From the NCBI GenBank assembly GCA_035604475.1, contig DATNIJ010000322.1, positions 1 through 11,232 of the forward strand: DNA of 11,232 bases. Reading direction: 5' to 3'. Below, one piece after another: positions 1 through 5,816 of the stretch. This DNA comes from DASPPM01 sp035604475 (GTDB lineage: Bacteria; Pseudomonadota; Alphaproteobacteria; JACZXZ01). How positions within the stretch are numbered: the stretch's first letter is position 1; every line of letters starts with the position of its first letter. Made by a program: the position numbers and the translations under genes. The notes beneath the pieces were generated by a model, which saw only the letters and a list, made by a program, of their open reading frames with translations, was not told the DNA's origin and searched no databases.

Positions 1-1173
1 GTGCTTGCCCACGGTCTCGAAATGCGCGCGGCGGCCTTGCAGCTGTTGCGCCACCGTGTGGATGTCGCGGAAGCGGCGCTCGAAGGGGCCGCTCTCGAAG
101 ATCGCGGTGGCGCCGGCCGCGTGATAGGCGGCGTCCGCCACCTTGACGGCCTCCTGAATAGTGTGAGTGGCGGCGAGCCGAATCGCCATGCGCTGGTCGA
201 GTGTCACGGCATTCGCGCGCTCGACGGCACTCCATACCTCGGCAAGCGTGCCGAGGAGATACATGCGCGCGCCGCGCAGGCGCGCCTCGGCGGCGCCGAG
301 CTCCGACTGCACGGCCGCACTCTCCCGCAGTTTGCGCTTGTAGCCGCGCGGCGTCTTCTCCTGGGCAAGGGCCAAGAAGGAGTCGAGGAGACTGCGCGCC
401 AAGCCGAGGGCGACGCACGCGAAGCCGCAGGCGAAGATGCTGTTGCTCGGGAGCGCGTACAAGGCGCCCCGGTATTTGCGCTCGGACTGGTCGTCGCGGG
501 CGACCGCGTGTGCCTCGGGAACGAAGAGATCGCTCACGCTATAGGAATCGCTCGCGGTGCCGCGCAGGCCGATGACGCGCCAGATGTCGCTCATCGGCGC
601 CTTCTCGGCGGGGAACAGCATGGTGCGCACCACGGGCGTGCCGTCCGCCGCGAGGCGTTGGCCGCCCTCTCTCTCGTAGATCGGACACTGGGCGCCGAGC
701 CAGGTGGCGTGCCGGCCTCCGCTCGCGAAGGCGAAGCTGCCCGAGACGCGGTAGCCGCCCTCCGTCGCGACCGCCCGCGCGTTCGGGCCCGGTCCCCAGG
801 CGAGCACGGCCTTGGGGTCGCGTGCGAAAATCTCGCGTGCGGCATCCGGAGAAAGAAACGCGGCCACCATGGAGCAGCCGTCGTTCTGGCACAGGCACCA
901 GGCGGTGCTGGCGTCGATCTTGGCGATCTCCTCGATCACCCGCACGAAGGTCGGCGGATCGATCTCGGCACCGCCCAGCGGACGCGGCAAAAGCAGGCGG
1001 AACATTGCCGCCTCGTGCAAGGCCGCAAGCAGCGGCTCGGGCAGCCGGCGCTCGCGCTCGATCTCGTCGGCAGAGGCGGCGAGGAGGGGTGCCAGGGCCG
1101 CCACGCGCACGAGAGGGTCGCGCAAGGCCCTCCCGGCGTCGGCAGCTTTGCTCTTGAGCGGCTCAACCGCCAT
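1..1173 (-). CDS. Acyl-CoA dehydrogenase-fold flavoprotein, probably a flavin-dependent monooxygenase (C-terminus cut off)
   Basis: The frame is open from the ATG at 1173 to the left edge, giving 391 residues. Only the last few residues are likely missing, since relatives are about 390-400 long. An AGAGAGGTG ribosome site lies just upstream. Visible are an N-terminal helical domain (about 1-115), a middle beta domain (about 125-230, with the segment FAFASGGRHATW at 148-159) and a C-terminal helical bundle (about 240-391) ending in FRDIHTVAQQLQG (369-381). That ending is characteristic of the group D flavin hydroxylase branch (HsaA, HpaB/HpaH C2 type), in which a Ser in the FxSG segment and a His near the C-terminus act at the flavin. 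Here these would be S151 and H372. True acyl-CoA dehydrogenases use a catalytic Glu that I do not see at this place. The flavin would be supplied reduced by a separate reductase, which is not in the window. The gene follows the VOC gene by 43 bp on the same strand, so co-transcription is likely. The fold is sure; the oxygenase role is an inference. Confidence 0.85.
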   Translation of the reverse strand, partial: MAVEPLKSKAADAGRALRDPLVRVAALAPLLAASADEIERERRLPEPLLAALHEAAMFRLLLPRPLGGAEIDPPTFVRVIEEIAKIDASTAWCLCQNDGCSMVAAFLSPDAAREIFARDPKAVLAWGPGPNARAVATEGGYRVSGSFAFASGGRHATWLGAQCPIYEREGGQRLAADGTPVVRTMLFPAEKAPMSDIWRVIGLRGTASDSYSVSDLFVPEAHAVARDDQSERKYRGALYALPSNSIFACGFACVALGLARSLLDSFLALAQEKTPRGYKRKLRESAAVQSELGAAEARLRGARMYLLGTLAEVWSAVERANAVTLDQRMAIRLAATHTIQEAVKVADAAYHAAGATAIFESGPFERRFRDIHTVAQQLQGRRAHFETVGKH

Positions 1174-1216
1174 CAGGCACCTCTCTCTCGCGTCGCATCC
1201 GTCGCCGTTGGGCAGC

Positions 1217-2095
1217 TCAGTCGTCGAGCGCCATCGACCACGACCAGGCGTCGTGGCCGGGCGCATAGTTCATGTTGGTCTGCGCCGGGTTGCGGTTGAC
1301 GAGAGGGCGGTTGTAAAGCGGATGGCGCATGCTGCGCACCTCGTGCTCGACGGTGAACAGCACCTTGCCGCTCTCCGGATCGACGATGTCCTGGAAGCGG
1401 TACTGGTGCTGATCGCTCTCCTCGCTGATGAGCCCCTTGGCGAGAAGGCGGCGGTAAGGACCGGAGAAATCCGCGATGTAGATTTGGATGTGATGCCCGT
1501 CGTAGGGTGCCGCCCGTCCGGAGGCCTCGCGAAAGACCAGCTCCTGGTGGTCGCCGACCGGGACAGAGACGTGGCGTCCGTGCTCGTCCTCTGCAACGCT
1601 CGTCGCCGCCGCCAACACATCGCGGTAAAAGCGCGCGATGCCGTCGGCCGTCCCCGGGGCGACGTGGAACTCGACATAGGGCATGCCAAGCGTGATCCGG
1701 CCGAAGCGCTCCTCCGGCGCGTGGCAGCGGATGCGGTTGCCCCAGGGCGAGGTCACCTCGACGAACGAATTGTGCTCCTTGACGTTGAAGTGCGTACCCT
1801 TGAGCTGCTTGCGCACGGCCGCGAGGCGGCGCAAGAGCGCTTCCCGGTCCGGCACCACGATGCCCGCTCGGCCGCGCAGCACCTGGGGCTTGCCCGTCGG
1901 CAGGTGGAACTGGCTGCGCCCGATGTTGATCCACATGTTGTTCGTGCTGGTCATCAGATAGGGATCGCGCGTCAGCCCCAGGCCGCTCACATAGAAAAGC
2001 GTCGCGACCTGCTGGTCCGGGATGCGGACGTTGACGTGCTCGAGGCCGACGACATTGCCGAAGTCCTCGGCCTTGCGCTCGTAGCGATGCTCCAT
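1217..2095 (-). CDS. Two-domain VOC / glyoxalase-bleomycin resistance superfamily protein, extradiol dioxygenase-like
   Basis: The protein has 292 residues from the ATG at 2095, or 296 from an in-frame ATG at 2107; numbering below uses the longer form. It has four beta-alpha-beta-beta-beta modules starting near GLEHVNV (21), AGIVVPD (81), MPYVEFHV (142) and HHIQIYI (205). This is the four-module layout of type I extradiol ring-cleavage dioxygenases, and the length fits. In the C-terminal pair, H148, H206 (or H205) and E254 stand where the Fe(II)-binding 2-His-1-Glu triad sits in that family (146/210/260 in BphC). In the N-terminal pair H24 is present, but the equivalent of the second His is Gly/Ala, so that site looks vestigial. 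The C-terminal tail (260-296) is rich in Asn, Pro and Trp and is unassigned. The likely job is cleavage of a catechol-like ring, possibly made by the flavoprotein encoded 43 bp downstream. A glyoxalase-like non-oxygenase role remains possible. Confidence 0.87.
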   Translation of the reverse strand: MEHRYERKAEDFGNVVGLEHVNVRIPDQQVATLFYVSGLGLTRDPYLMTSTNNMWINIGRSQFHLPTGKPQVLRGRAGIVVPDREALLRRLAAVRKQLKGTHFNVKEHNSFVEVTSPWGNRIRCHAPEERFGRITLGMPYVEFHVAPGTADGIARFYRDVLAAATSVAEDEHGRHVSVPVGDHQELVFREASGRAAPYDGHHIQIYIADFSGPYRRLLAKGLISEESDQHQYRFQDIVDPESGKVLFTVEHEVRSMRHPLYNRPLVNRNPAQTNMNYAPGHDAWSWSMALDD

Positions 2096-2100
2096 TTCGA

Positions 2101-2105
2101 TCTCC
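2101..2105 (-). promoter_or_regulatory. Shine-Dalgarno site favouring the internal start of the VOC gene
   Basis: On the minus strand GGAGA lies six bases before the ATG at 2095. The ATG at 2107 is preceded only by a GC-rich stretch without a purine-rich site. This supports initiation at 2095, although 2107 cannot be excluded. Confidence 0.5.
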
Positions 2106-2131
2106 ATGCTCGGGCGGCTGCTCGCAAATAA

Positions 2132-2160
2132 ATACTATGATTTCGCTTGCGCTGCATCCA
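2132..2160 (-). promoter_or_regulatory. Candidate promoter for the VOC-flavoprotein pair
   Basis: The 121-bp gap between the MFS and VOC genes contains an unusually AT-rich island (about 2124-2144) in otherwise GC-rich DNA. Read on the minus strand it offers TAGTAT (2137-2132, 4 of 6 to the -10 consensus) and, 17 bases upstream, TGGATG (2160-2155, 3 of 6 to the -35 consensus). The start point would fall near 2125, just ahead of the VOC gene. The GC-rich inverted repeats near 2185-2228 (AGCGGG/CCCGCT and GCGGG/CCCGC) could end MFS transcription but have no T-run. The match is weak and based on sequence only. Confidence 0.3.
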
Positions 2161-2228
2161 TCCTTTATCTCTGGACGCCTCATGCGGGGCGGGCCTGCCC
2201 GCGCGCCGCGCAGCGGGAGACCCCGCTC

Positions 2229-3425
2229 TCAGAGACGGCGCGGGATGTGGCGCGCCTGCGTGGCGAGCGCCAGCATCATCAGGCCGCCCGCAACGAACAC
2301 CGAGGGCAGGCTGAAGAGCGAGAGCAGCACGGAGAACGCGGCCGGCGGGGCGAGCTGGGCCAAGTCGCGGTAGCTCACGAACACGGTGGTCATCTCGGCG
2401 CGCTCGTAGGGGTGCACGGCGCGCAGAAAGAGCAGATTGCCGGCACCGTCGAGGGTCTCCGCGCCGAGGGCCGCGAGCACCAGCATGACGGCGCCGAGCG
2501 GCGGGAGGGCGGTCGAGAGTGCCGCGGCGAGGGTAAGGACGCCTGCCGCGGCGTAGCCCGCGAGGAGCAGGCGGCGCAAGCCATAGCGCCGTCCGAGCCA
2601 GCCCCAGAGCGGCACGCTCCACATCCAGGCCGAGCCGAGCGAGACGATGGCCCCGCCGGCCTCGGCGCCAAGCTTAGCTGTCACCGCGAAGATCGGCGCA
2701 TAGACGAAGAACATGTTCCACCAGGAGGCCCGTCCGGCGGCAAGCAGCCAGGCGAGGCGCAAGCGCGGCTGCGCGAAATACCGGCGCAGATAGCGCACCG
2801 GGTTGGGCGGCGGCCGGCGCATCGCCTGGAGCACCGTATTCTCGCCCAAGCGGAGCGCCCAGAAGAGGGCGAGGAGCAGGAGCGCTGCAGTCCCCGCGAT
2901 CGCGAACGGCAGCACGGAGGCGACAGATTGCTCGAGGTAGACGCCGAGCCAAGGTGCCAAGGTCCACGGTGCCGCGGCGGCGAAGATGCGGGTCGGCTCG
3001 AAACGCCCGAGCTCATGGCGGGGGATATGGTCGAGGACATAGAGATTGAGCGTCACCTCGACGCAGGCAAGCGCGAAAATGTTGAGCGTCAGCCCGAGGA
3101 GCAAGCCGGAGAACGTGCCGGTGGCAAGGAGTGCCGCCGCGACGGCGAGGAGAATGGCGCCCAAGGTGAACACCGAGCGTCGGCGCACGAGGCGCGCGAG
3201 CCATGGGATGCCGAGCCGGCCAAACAGCCCTGCGATGCTCACGCCGAAATAAAGCAGGCTCACCGCGCGCGCACCCCCGAGGGTCCGCAGCGCCTCGAGC
3301 GGGATGACGGTGAGCAGGATGGTCTGTGCGATGGCCGAAAGGAAGAACAGGCTGGCGAAGACCGTGGCCTTGCGGCGGGCAAGGGCCGCGATCCAGGGAG
3401 CTGCATGGAGGCTGCGGAAGCTCAT
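2229..3425 (-). CDS. Major facilitator superfamily (MFS) transporter
   Basis: A 398-residue polytopic membrane protein, about the usual 400 for a 12-helix MFS carrier. Hydrophobic segments are visible near 22-45, 54-76, 86-102, 105-130, 148-162, 168-192, 224-248, 257-277, 284-304, 308-325, 345-371 and 373-389. The loop after helix 2 (GRLGIPWLARLVRRRSVF, 69-86) is a degenerate version of the MFS cytoplasmic motif A, and a long basic, proline-containing loop (about 193-222) separates the two six-helix halves. It should act as a secondary carrier in the inner membrane, but the substrate and direction cannot be read from the sequence. It is the first gene of the leftward block, divergent from the HU gene, and lies 121 bp before the VOC gene. 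It may share that gene's physiology, although the gap has its own possible promoter. The ribosome site before ATG 3425 is weak (AAGG, ten bases away), so the exact start is less certain than the family. Confidence 0.9.
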   Translation of the reverse strand: MSFRSLHAAPWIAALARRKATVFASLFFLSAIAQTILLTVIPLEALRTLGGARAVSLLYFGVSIAGLFGRLGIPWLARLVRRRSVFTLGAILLAVAAALLATGTFSGLLLGLTLNIFALACVEVTLNLYVLDHIPRHELGRFEPTRIFAAAAPWTLAPWLGVYLEQSVASVLPFAIAGTAALLLLALFWALRLGENTVLQAMRRPPPNPVRYLRRYFAQPRLRLAWLLAAGRASWWNMFFVYAPIFAVTAKLGAEAGGAIVSLGSAWMWSVPLWGWLGRRYGLRRLLLAGYAAAGVLTLAAALSTALPPLGAVMLVLAALGAETLDGAGNLLFLRAVHPYERAEMTTVFVSYRDLAQLAPPAAFSVLLSLFSLPSVFVAGGLMMLALATQARHIPRRL

Positions 3426-3566
3426 GCGGGTGCTGCCTTATGTGCCGCGGCGGGCCGCAGGCTGCTGCGCGCCGTGCCGCTCGTGCGGGCGCGCACGCCG
3501 GGAAAATAAGGCGGCCTCTTTCGGACCTTCCCCGGCTTTCCTTTGTCGCGAGCCAAGGGGAGGAAG

Positions 3567-3608
3567 ATGTGTCGGCATCGTGAATTCACGGGATGCAGGT
3601 ACCGGTGA
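3567..3608 (+). CDS. Possible 13-codon leader peptide upstream of the HU gene
   Basis: An ATG at 3567 preceded by AAGGGG six bases upstream opens a short frame encoding MCRHREFTGCRYR, with a TGA at 3606-3608. The palindrome CGTGAATTCACG lies inside it. Two Cys and four Arg codons in 13 would suit an attenuating leader, but no family match is claimed and the frame may be chance. If the proposed HU promoter at 3605-3633 is right, this frame would need a separate upstream promoter. Confidence 0.2.
   Translation: MCRHREFTGCRYR
3575..3596. repeat. 12-bp perfect palindrome with extended arms in the MFS-HU divergent region
   Basis: CGTGAATTCACG at 3579-3590 is a perfect palindrome. Its arms extend with GCAT (3575-3578) and ATGC (3593-3596) if two G residues (3591-3592) bulge out, giving a 10+10 base imperfect dyad. 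It sits about 15 bases upstream of the proposed HU -35 box and about 150 bases upstream of the MFS start. Such a dyad could be an operator for a dimeric regulator. The half-site spacing does not fit the CRP/FNR type. Confidence 0.45.
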
Positions 3609-3633
3609 TTTATGCTAGACGATCGGTTATGAT
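3605..3633 (+). promoter_or_regulatory. Candidate sigma-70-type promoter of the HU gene
   Basis: TATGAT at 3628-3633 matches the -10 consensus at 5 of 6 positions. GTGATT at 3605-3610, exactly 17 bases upstream, matches the -35 consensus at 3 of 6. This is the best promoter-like pair in the window. It lies in a locally AT-rich stretch and would give a leader of about 40 bases before the HU start codon at 3681. The rest of the 255-bp gap between the MFS and HU genes (3426-3680) holds the palindrome and the small leader frame, plus a GC-rich MFS-proximal part in which I see no clear element. Confidence 0.5.
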
Positions 3634-3680
3634 TGTTGCCCTCCATTAGGCCCGCATTGCTCGCAAGGGAGTATCTCGAC

Positions 3681-3977
3681 ATGGCGACCAGCAAGACACA
3701 GCCGACCGTGACGCTCAAGCATATCTCTGCAGCCCTCGCCGAATCCCATGGCATTGCCAAGAAGCAGGCGGAAGGCTTGCTCACGGACATGGTGGGGCTT
3801 TTGGTCAAGCACTTGAAGAGGGGAGACCGCATCCGCATCGCCGGCTTCGGCATCCTCCAGGTAAGAAAGCGCGCCGCACGCATGGGGCGCAATCCCGCGA
3901 CGGGCGAGGCGATCAAGATCAAGGCGAGCAAGAAGGTCGCCTTCCGCGCTGCCAAGGACCTCAAGGAAGCCGTCTGA
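3681..3977 (+). CDS. HU/IHF-family histone-like DNA-binding protein
   Basis: A 98-residue nucleoid protein. HU-type proteins bind and bend DNA as dimers with little sequence preference and shape chromosome structure. The N-terminal helical dimerisation part (about 10-45, ITLKH-like start then AKKQAEGLLTDMVGLLVKHL) is followed by the family signature: GDRIRIAGFGIL (48-59) leading into the beta-arm with RMGRNPATGEAIKIK (67-81) and the closing KKVAFRAAKDLKEAV. The arm keeps the RNP tip whose proline intercalates in DNA. I chose ATG 3681 because AAGGGAG lies nine bases upstream and the domain starts there. An upstream in-frame ATG at 3633 would add a non-conserved extension and would overlap the candidate promoter. 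The sequence resembles the extra HU-like proteins of Hyphomicrobiales rather than E. coli HupA/B. It is monocistronic, with a strong hairpin right after the stop. Confidence 0.95.
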   Translation: MATSKTQPTVTLKHISAALAESHGIAKKQAEGLLTDMVGLLVKHLKRGDRIRIAGFGILQVRKRAARMGRNPATGEAIKIKASKKVAFRAAKDLKEAV

Positions 3978-3991
3978 CCTCGCTCATAAGA

Positions 3992-4021
3992 CGTGTCGCC
4001 GCCGCTTCCGGCGGCGACACG
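3992..4021. terminator. Strong 13-bp hairpin between the convergent HU and aroE genes
   Basis: CGTGTCGCCGCCG (3992-4004) pairs perfectly with 4009-4021 around a CTTC loop. It begins 15 bases after the HU stop codon. No T-run follows on the plus strand. On the minus strand TCTTAT follows, so it may work as a bidirectional or Rho-assisted terminator that also stops leftward transcription from the aroE side. Confidence 0.7.
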
Positions 4022-4022
4022 C

Positions 4023-4091
4023 GGCTCCCGCCTTGCCTTCAAAAGCGCCTGGAGCGCTGCTCGCGCCATTCGGATGCCAAGGCGGGAAGCC
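4023..4091. repeat. Long inverted repeat with nested hairpin in the HU-aroE intergenic region
   Basis: GGCTCCCGCCTTG (4023-4035) pairs with CAAGGCGGGAAGCC (4078-4091) apart from one bulged A, giving a 13-bp stem around a 42-base loop. Inside the loop AGCGC (4044-4048) and GCGCT (4054-4058) form a smaller hairpin. The element abuts the terminator hairpin at 3992-4021. It may be a transcript 3' end structure, a small intergenic repeat element or a structured RNA. The pairing is read directly; the function is unknown. Confidence 0.5.
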
Positions 4092-4094
4092 TCT

Positions 4095-4122
4095 GCGGCT
4101 TTCCATGCGCGCTCACAGCCGC
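4095..4122 (-). terminator. Weak hairpin just downstream of aroE
   Basis: GCGGCT (4095-4100) and AGCCGC (4117-4122) can form a 6-bp stem with a 16-base loop. It starts 13 bases after the aroE stop codon on the minus strand. There is no T-run. It is the first of three hairpins that a leftward transcript leaving aroE would meet. Confidence 0.3.
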
Positions 4123-4134
4123 CCCCGGCGCCCG

Positions 4135-4977
4135 CTAAATCGTCGCTTCGATCATGCGGCGCAGCTCCGGCGTCACTTCCGGCATGACGCCAAACCAGGC
4201 CTTGAAAGCCGGCCGCGCCTGGTGGAGCAGCATGCCGAGCCCGTTGACCGTCGGATTGCCGCGCATGCGCGCCGCGGCCAGGAGCGGCGTCTCGAGCGGT
4301 ATGTAGATGATGTCGGAGACGAGGGCGGTGCGCGGCAGCCGCTCGAGGGAGACATCGAGTGCGGGCTGGCCCGCCAGGCCTTGGCTCGTCGCGTTGACGA
4401 GCAAGGCGGCACCCTCGAGCGCGCGGTTGCGCTCCTCCCAATTGAGCGCCTTCACGGGCGGGCCGTATTCGCGTGCGAGCGCTTCCGCGCGCGCCGGCGT
4501 GCGGTTCAGGAGACGGATCTCTCCGGCCCCGCGATCGGCGAGGCTCGCGACGACGGCGCGCGCGCCGCCGCCCGCGCCCAGGACGACGGCCGGCCCTGCG
4601 TCCGCGCGCCAGCCCGGCATCGCCTCGCGCAGGCTCTCGATGTAGCCGTAGGCGTCGTTGTTGAAGGCGCCGAGCGTGCCGTCCTCGGCGACGACGATGG
4701 TGTTGATGGCGCCGATGCGGCGCGCGATCGGGTCGACCCGATCGACGAGCCGCATGGCGCTCTCCTTGTGGGGGATCGTCACGTTGCATCCCGAGAAGCC
4801 GAGGGCCACGAGGCCCTTGAGTGCGGCCTTGAGGTTCTCGGGCCGCACCGCGAGCGGCAGGTAGGCGCCCGCGATGCCGTGCTGAGTGAGCCAGTAGCCG
4901 TGCAGCTTGGGCGAGCGCGAGTGCATGATCGGCCAACCCATCACGCCGGCCAGAGGGAAACGCTCAGGGTGCGCCAT
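4135..4977 (-). CDS. aroE: Shikimate dehydrogenase (NADP+) family protein, AroE
   Basis: 280 residues, the usual length for AroE, which reduces 3-dehydroshikimate to shikimate in aromatic amino acid synthesis. The substrate domain shows SRSPKLHG (20-27), NVTIPHK (65-71, with the catalytic K71) and FNND (105-108, with the partner D108). The Rossmann domain shows GAGGGAR (134-140) and the NRT motif (158-160) that in AroE binds the 2'-phosphate of NADP. NATSQGL (195-201) and NGLGMLLHQA (245-254) complete the family set. All key residues are intact, so it should be an active enzyme rather than a decayed paralogue. It is the last gene of the liv operon, 86 bp after livF, with a poor ribosome site (GGGG eight bases before ATG 4977). 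That setting is unlike biosynthetic aroE, so it could instead serve quinate/shikimate use. The NRT motif argues for NADP; quinate-type enzymes often prefer NAD. Confidence 0.93.
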   Translation of the reverse strand: MAHPERFPLAGVMGWPIMHSRSPKLHGYWLTQHGIAGAYLPLAVRPENLKAALKGLVALGFSGCNVTIPHKESAMRLVDRVDPIARRIGAINTIVVAEDGTLGAFNNDAYGYIESLREAMPGWRADAGPAVVLGAGGGARAVVASLADRGAGEIRLLNRTPARAEALAREYGPPVKALNWEERNRALEGAALLVNATSQGLAGQPALDVSLERLPRTALVSDIIYIPLETPLLAAARMRGNPTVNGLGMLLHQARPAFKAWFGVMPEVTPELRRMIEATI

Positions 4978-4989
4978 CGTGAGACCCCG

Positions 4990-5067
4990 TCAGGAACGCT
5001 CGAGAATATGCTTCTGGCCGGGACGGGCCCTCTGCATTTCCGAGACAGCATTCGTAGCGGCCGTCAT
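4990..5067 (-). CDS. Possible 25-codon small ORF between livF and aroE
   Basis: An ATG at 5067 overlaps the livF stop codon as ATGA and opens a 25-residue frame beginning MTAATNAVSEMQ and ending in ILERS, with a TGA at 4990-4992, 12 bases before the aroE start. It is polar and has no recognisable domain. The only upstream purine run is a distant GGGA. It fills nearly the whole 86-bp livF-aroE gap, so it could couple aroE translation to livF, but it may be chance. Confidence 0.22.
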   Translation of the reverse strand: MTAATNAVSEMQRARPGQKHILERS

Positions 5068-5816
5068 GCCGCATTTCCCGTCATGGCGCCGCCCAGAAAG
5101 AGCTGGCCGACGCGAGGATCGGCGAGCATGGCGGCCGCGGGTTCCGCGAGGCGCGCGCGGCCGAGCTCGAGCACCAGCCCTTCGTCGGAGATCTCGAGCG
5201 CGCTCTTGGCATTCTGCTCCACCATCAGGATCGAGGCGCCATGGGCCTTGAGTTCCTTCAGGATGTCGAACGTCTGCCGGGCCATGATGGGCGAAAGCCC
5301 GATCGAAGGCTCGTCGATCAGCATGAGCTTGGGGTCGAGCAACAGGCCGCGCGCGATCTCGAGCAGCTTTTGCTCGCCTCCGCTCAAGGTCGAGGCCTGA
5401 TGGTCGGCCTTGCGCTCGAGCACCGGGAAGCGTGCCATGGCCGCCGCGATCCTTGCCTTGACGTCGATATCCGACGGCGCAGCTATGCCGCCGAGCTCGA
5501 GGTTGTGGCGCACGCTGAGCTCGGGGAAGATGTTGCGCCCCTGCGGAATATAGCACATGCCGAGCTTGAGGAGGCGGCGCGGTACCGCGTTCGTCGTCTC
5601 CACGCCGTCGAACAGGATGCGCCCGGCGCGCGCCGCGAGAAGCCCGAATACGGTCTTGAAGACGGTCGACTTGCCGGCGCCGTTGGGGCCGATGATGGTC
5701 GTGATGGTACCCCGCCTCACCTTGAACGAAATCTCATGGAGGATGGTCATCGCCCCATAGCCGGCGACGACACCCTCGAGCTGCAGGATCGGCGGATCCT
5801 CTCGGTCAGCGTCCAA
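5064..5816 (-). CDS. livF: Branched-chain amino acid / aromatic acid ABC transporter ATP-binding protein LivF
   Basis: 250 residues (LivF family about 235-250). It is one of the two ATPases that power the HAAT-type importer at the inner face of the membrane. It has Walker A GPNGAGKST (43-51), Q-loop Q92 in YIPQGRNIFPELSV, signature LSGGEQK (144-150) and Walker B LMLIDEP (164-170). In the switch region VEQN (199-202) stands where most ABC ATPases have His, which is normal for LivF and distinguishes it from LivG. The C-terminus carries an extra polar tail after FLGG. The start is a TTG at 5816 that overlaps the end of livG by 11 bases. It is chosen because GGAGG lies six bases upstream and the next in-frame Met comes after the first strand of the domain. 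Co-expression with livG through translational coupling is likely. Confidence 0.96.
   Translation of the reverse strand: MDADREDPPILQLEGVVAGYGAMTILHEISFKVRRGTITTIIGPNGAGKSTVFKTVFGLLAARAGRILFDGVETTNAVPRRLLKLGMCYIPQGRNIFPELSVRHNLELGGIAAPSDIDVKARIAAAMARFPVLERKADHQASTLSGGEQKLLEIARGLLLDPKLMLIDEPSIGLSPIMARQTFDILKELKAHGASILMVEQNAKSALEISDEGLVLELGRARLAEPAAAMLADPRVGQLFLGGAMTGNAA

Noticed and set aside
1..1299. Long plus-strand open frame (432 codons)
   Set aside because: It is antisense to the flavoprotein, which shows clear domain motifs. The frame has biased Arg/Ala/Gly/His content and no family pattern, as expected from high-GC third positions.
2106..3509. Long plus-strand open frame (467 codons) opposite the MFS gene
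   Set aside because: It is a low-complexity Glu/Arg/Gly-rich translation that mirrors the hydrophobic codons of the MFS permease. It has no domain and no ribosome site.
3422..4936. Minus-strand open frame of 504 codons spanning the HU gene
   Set aside because: It crosses the terminator hairpin, the HU gene and the divergent promoter region and shares the aroE strand in a different frame; no motif was found.
4033..5400. Plus-strand open frame (455 codons) across aroE and livF
   Set aside because: It covers two genes with intact motifs on the other strand; its own product is Arg/Ala-rich without pattern.
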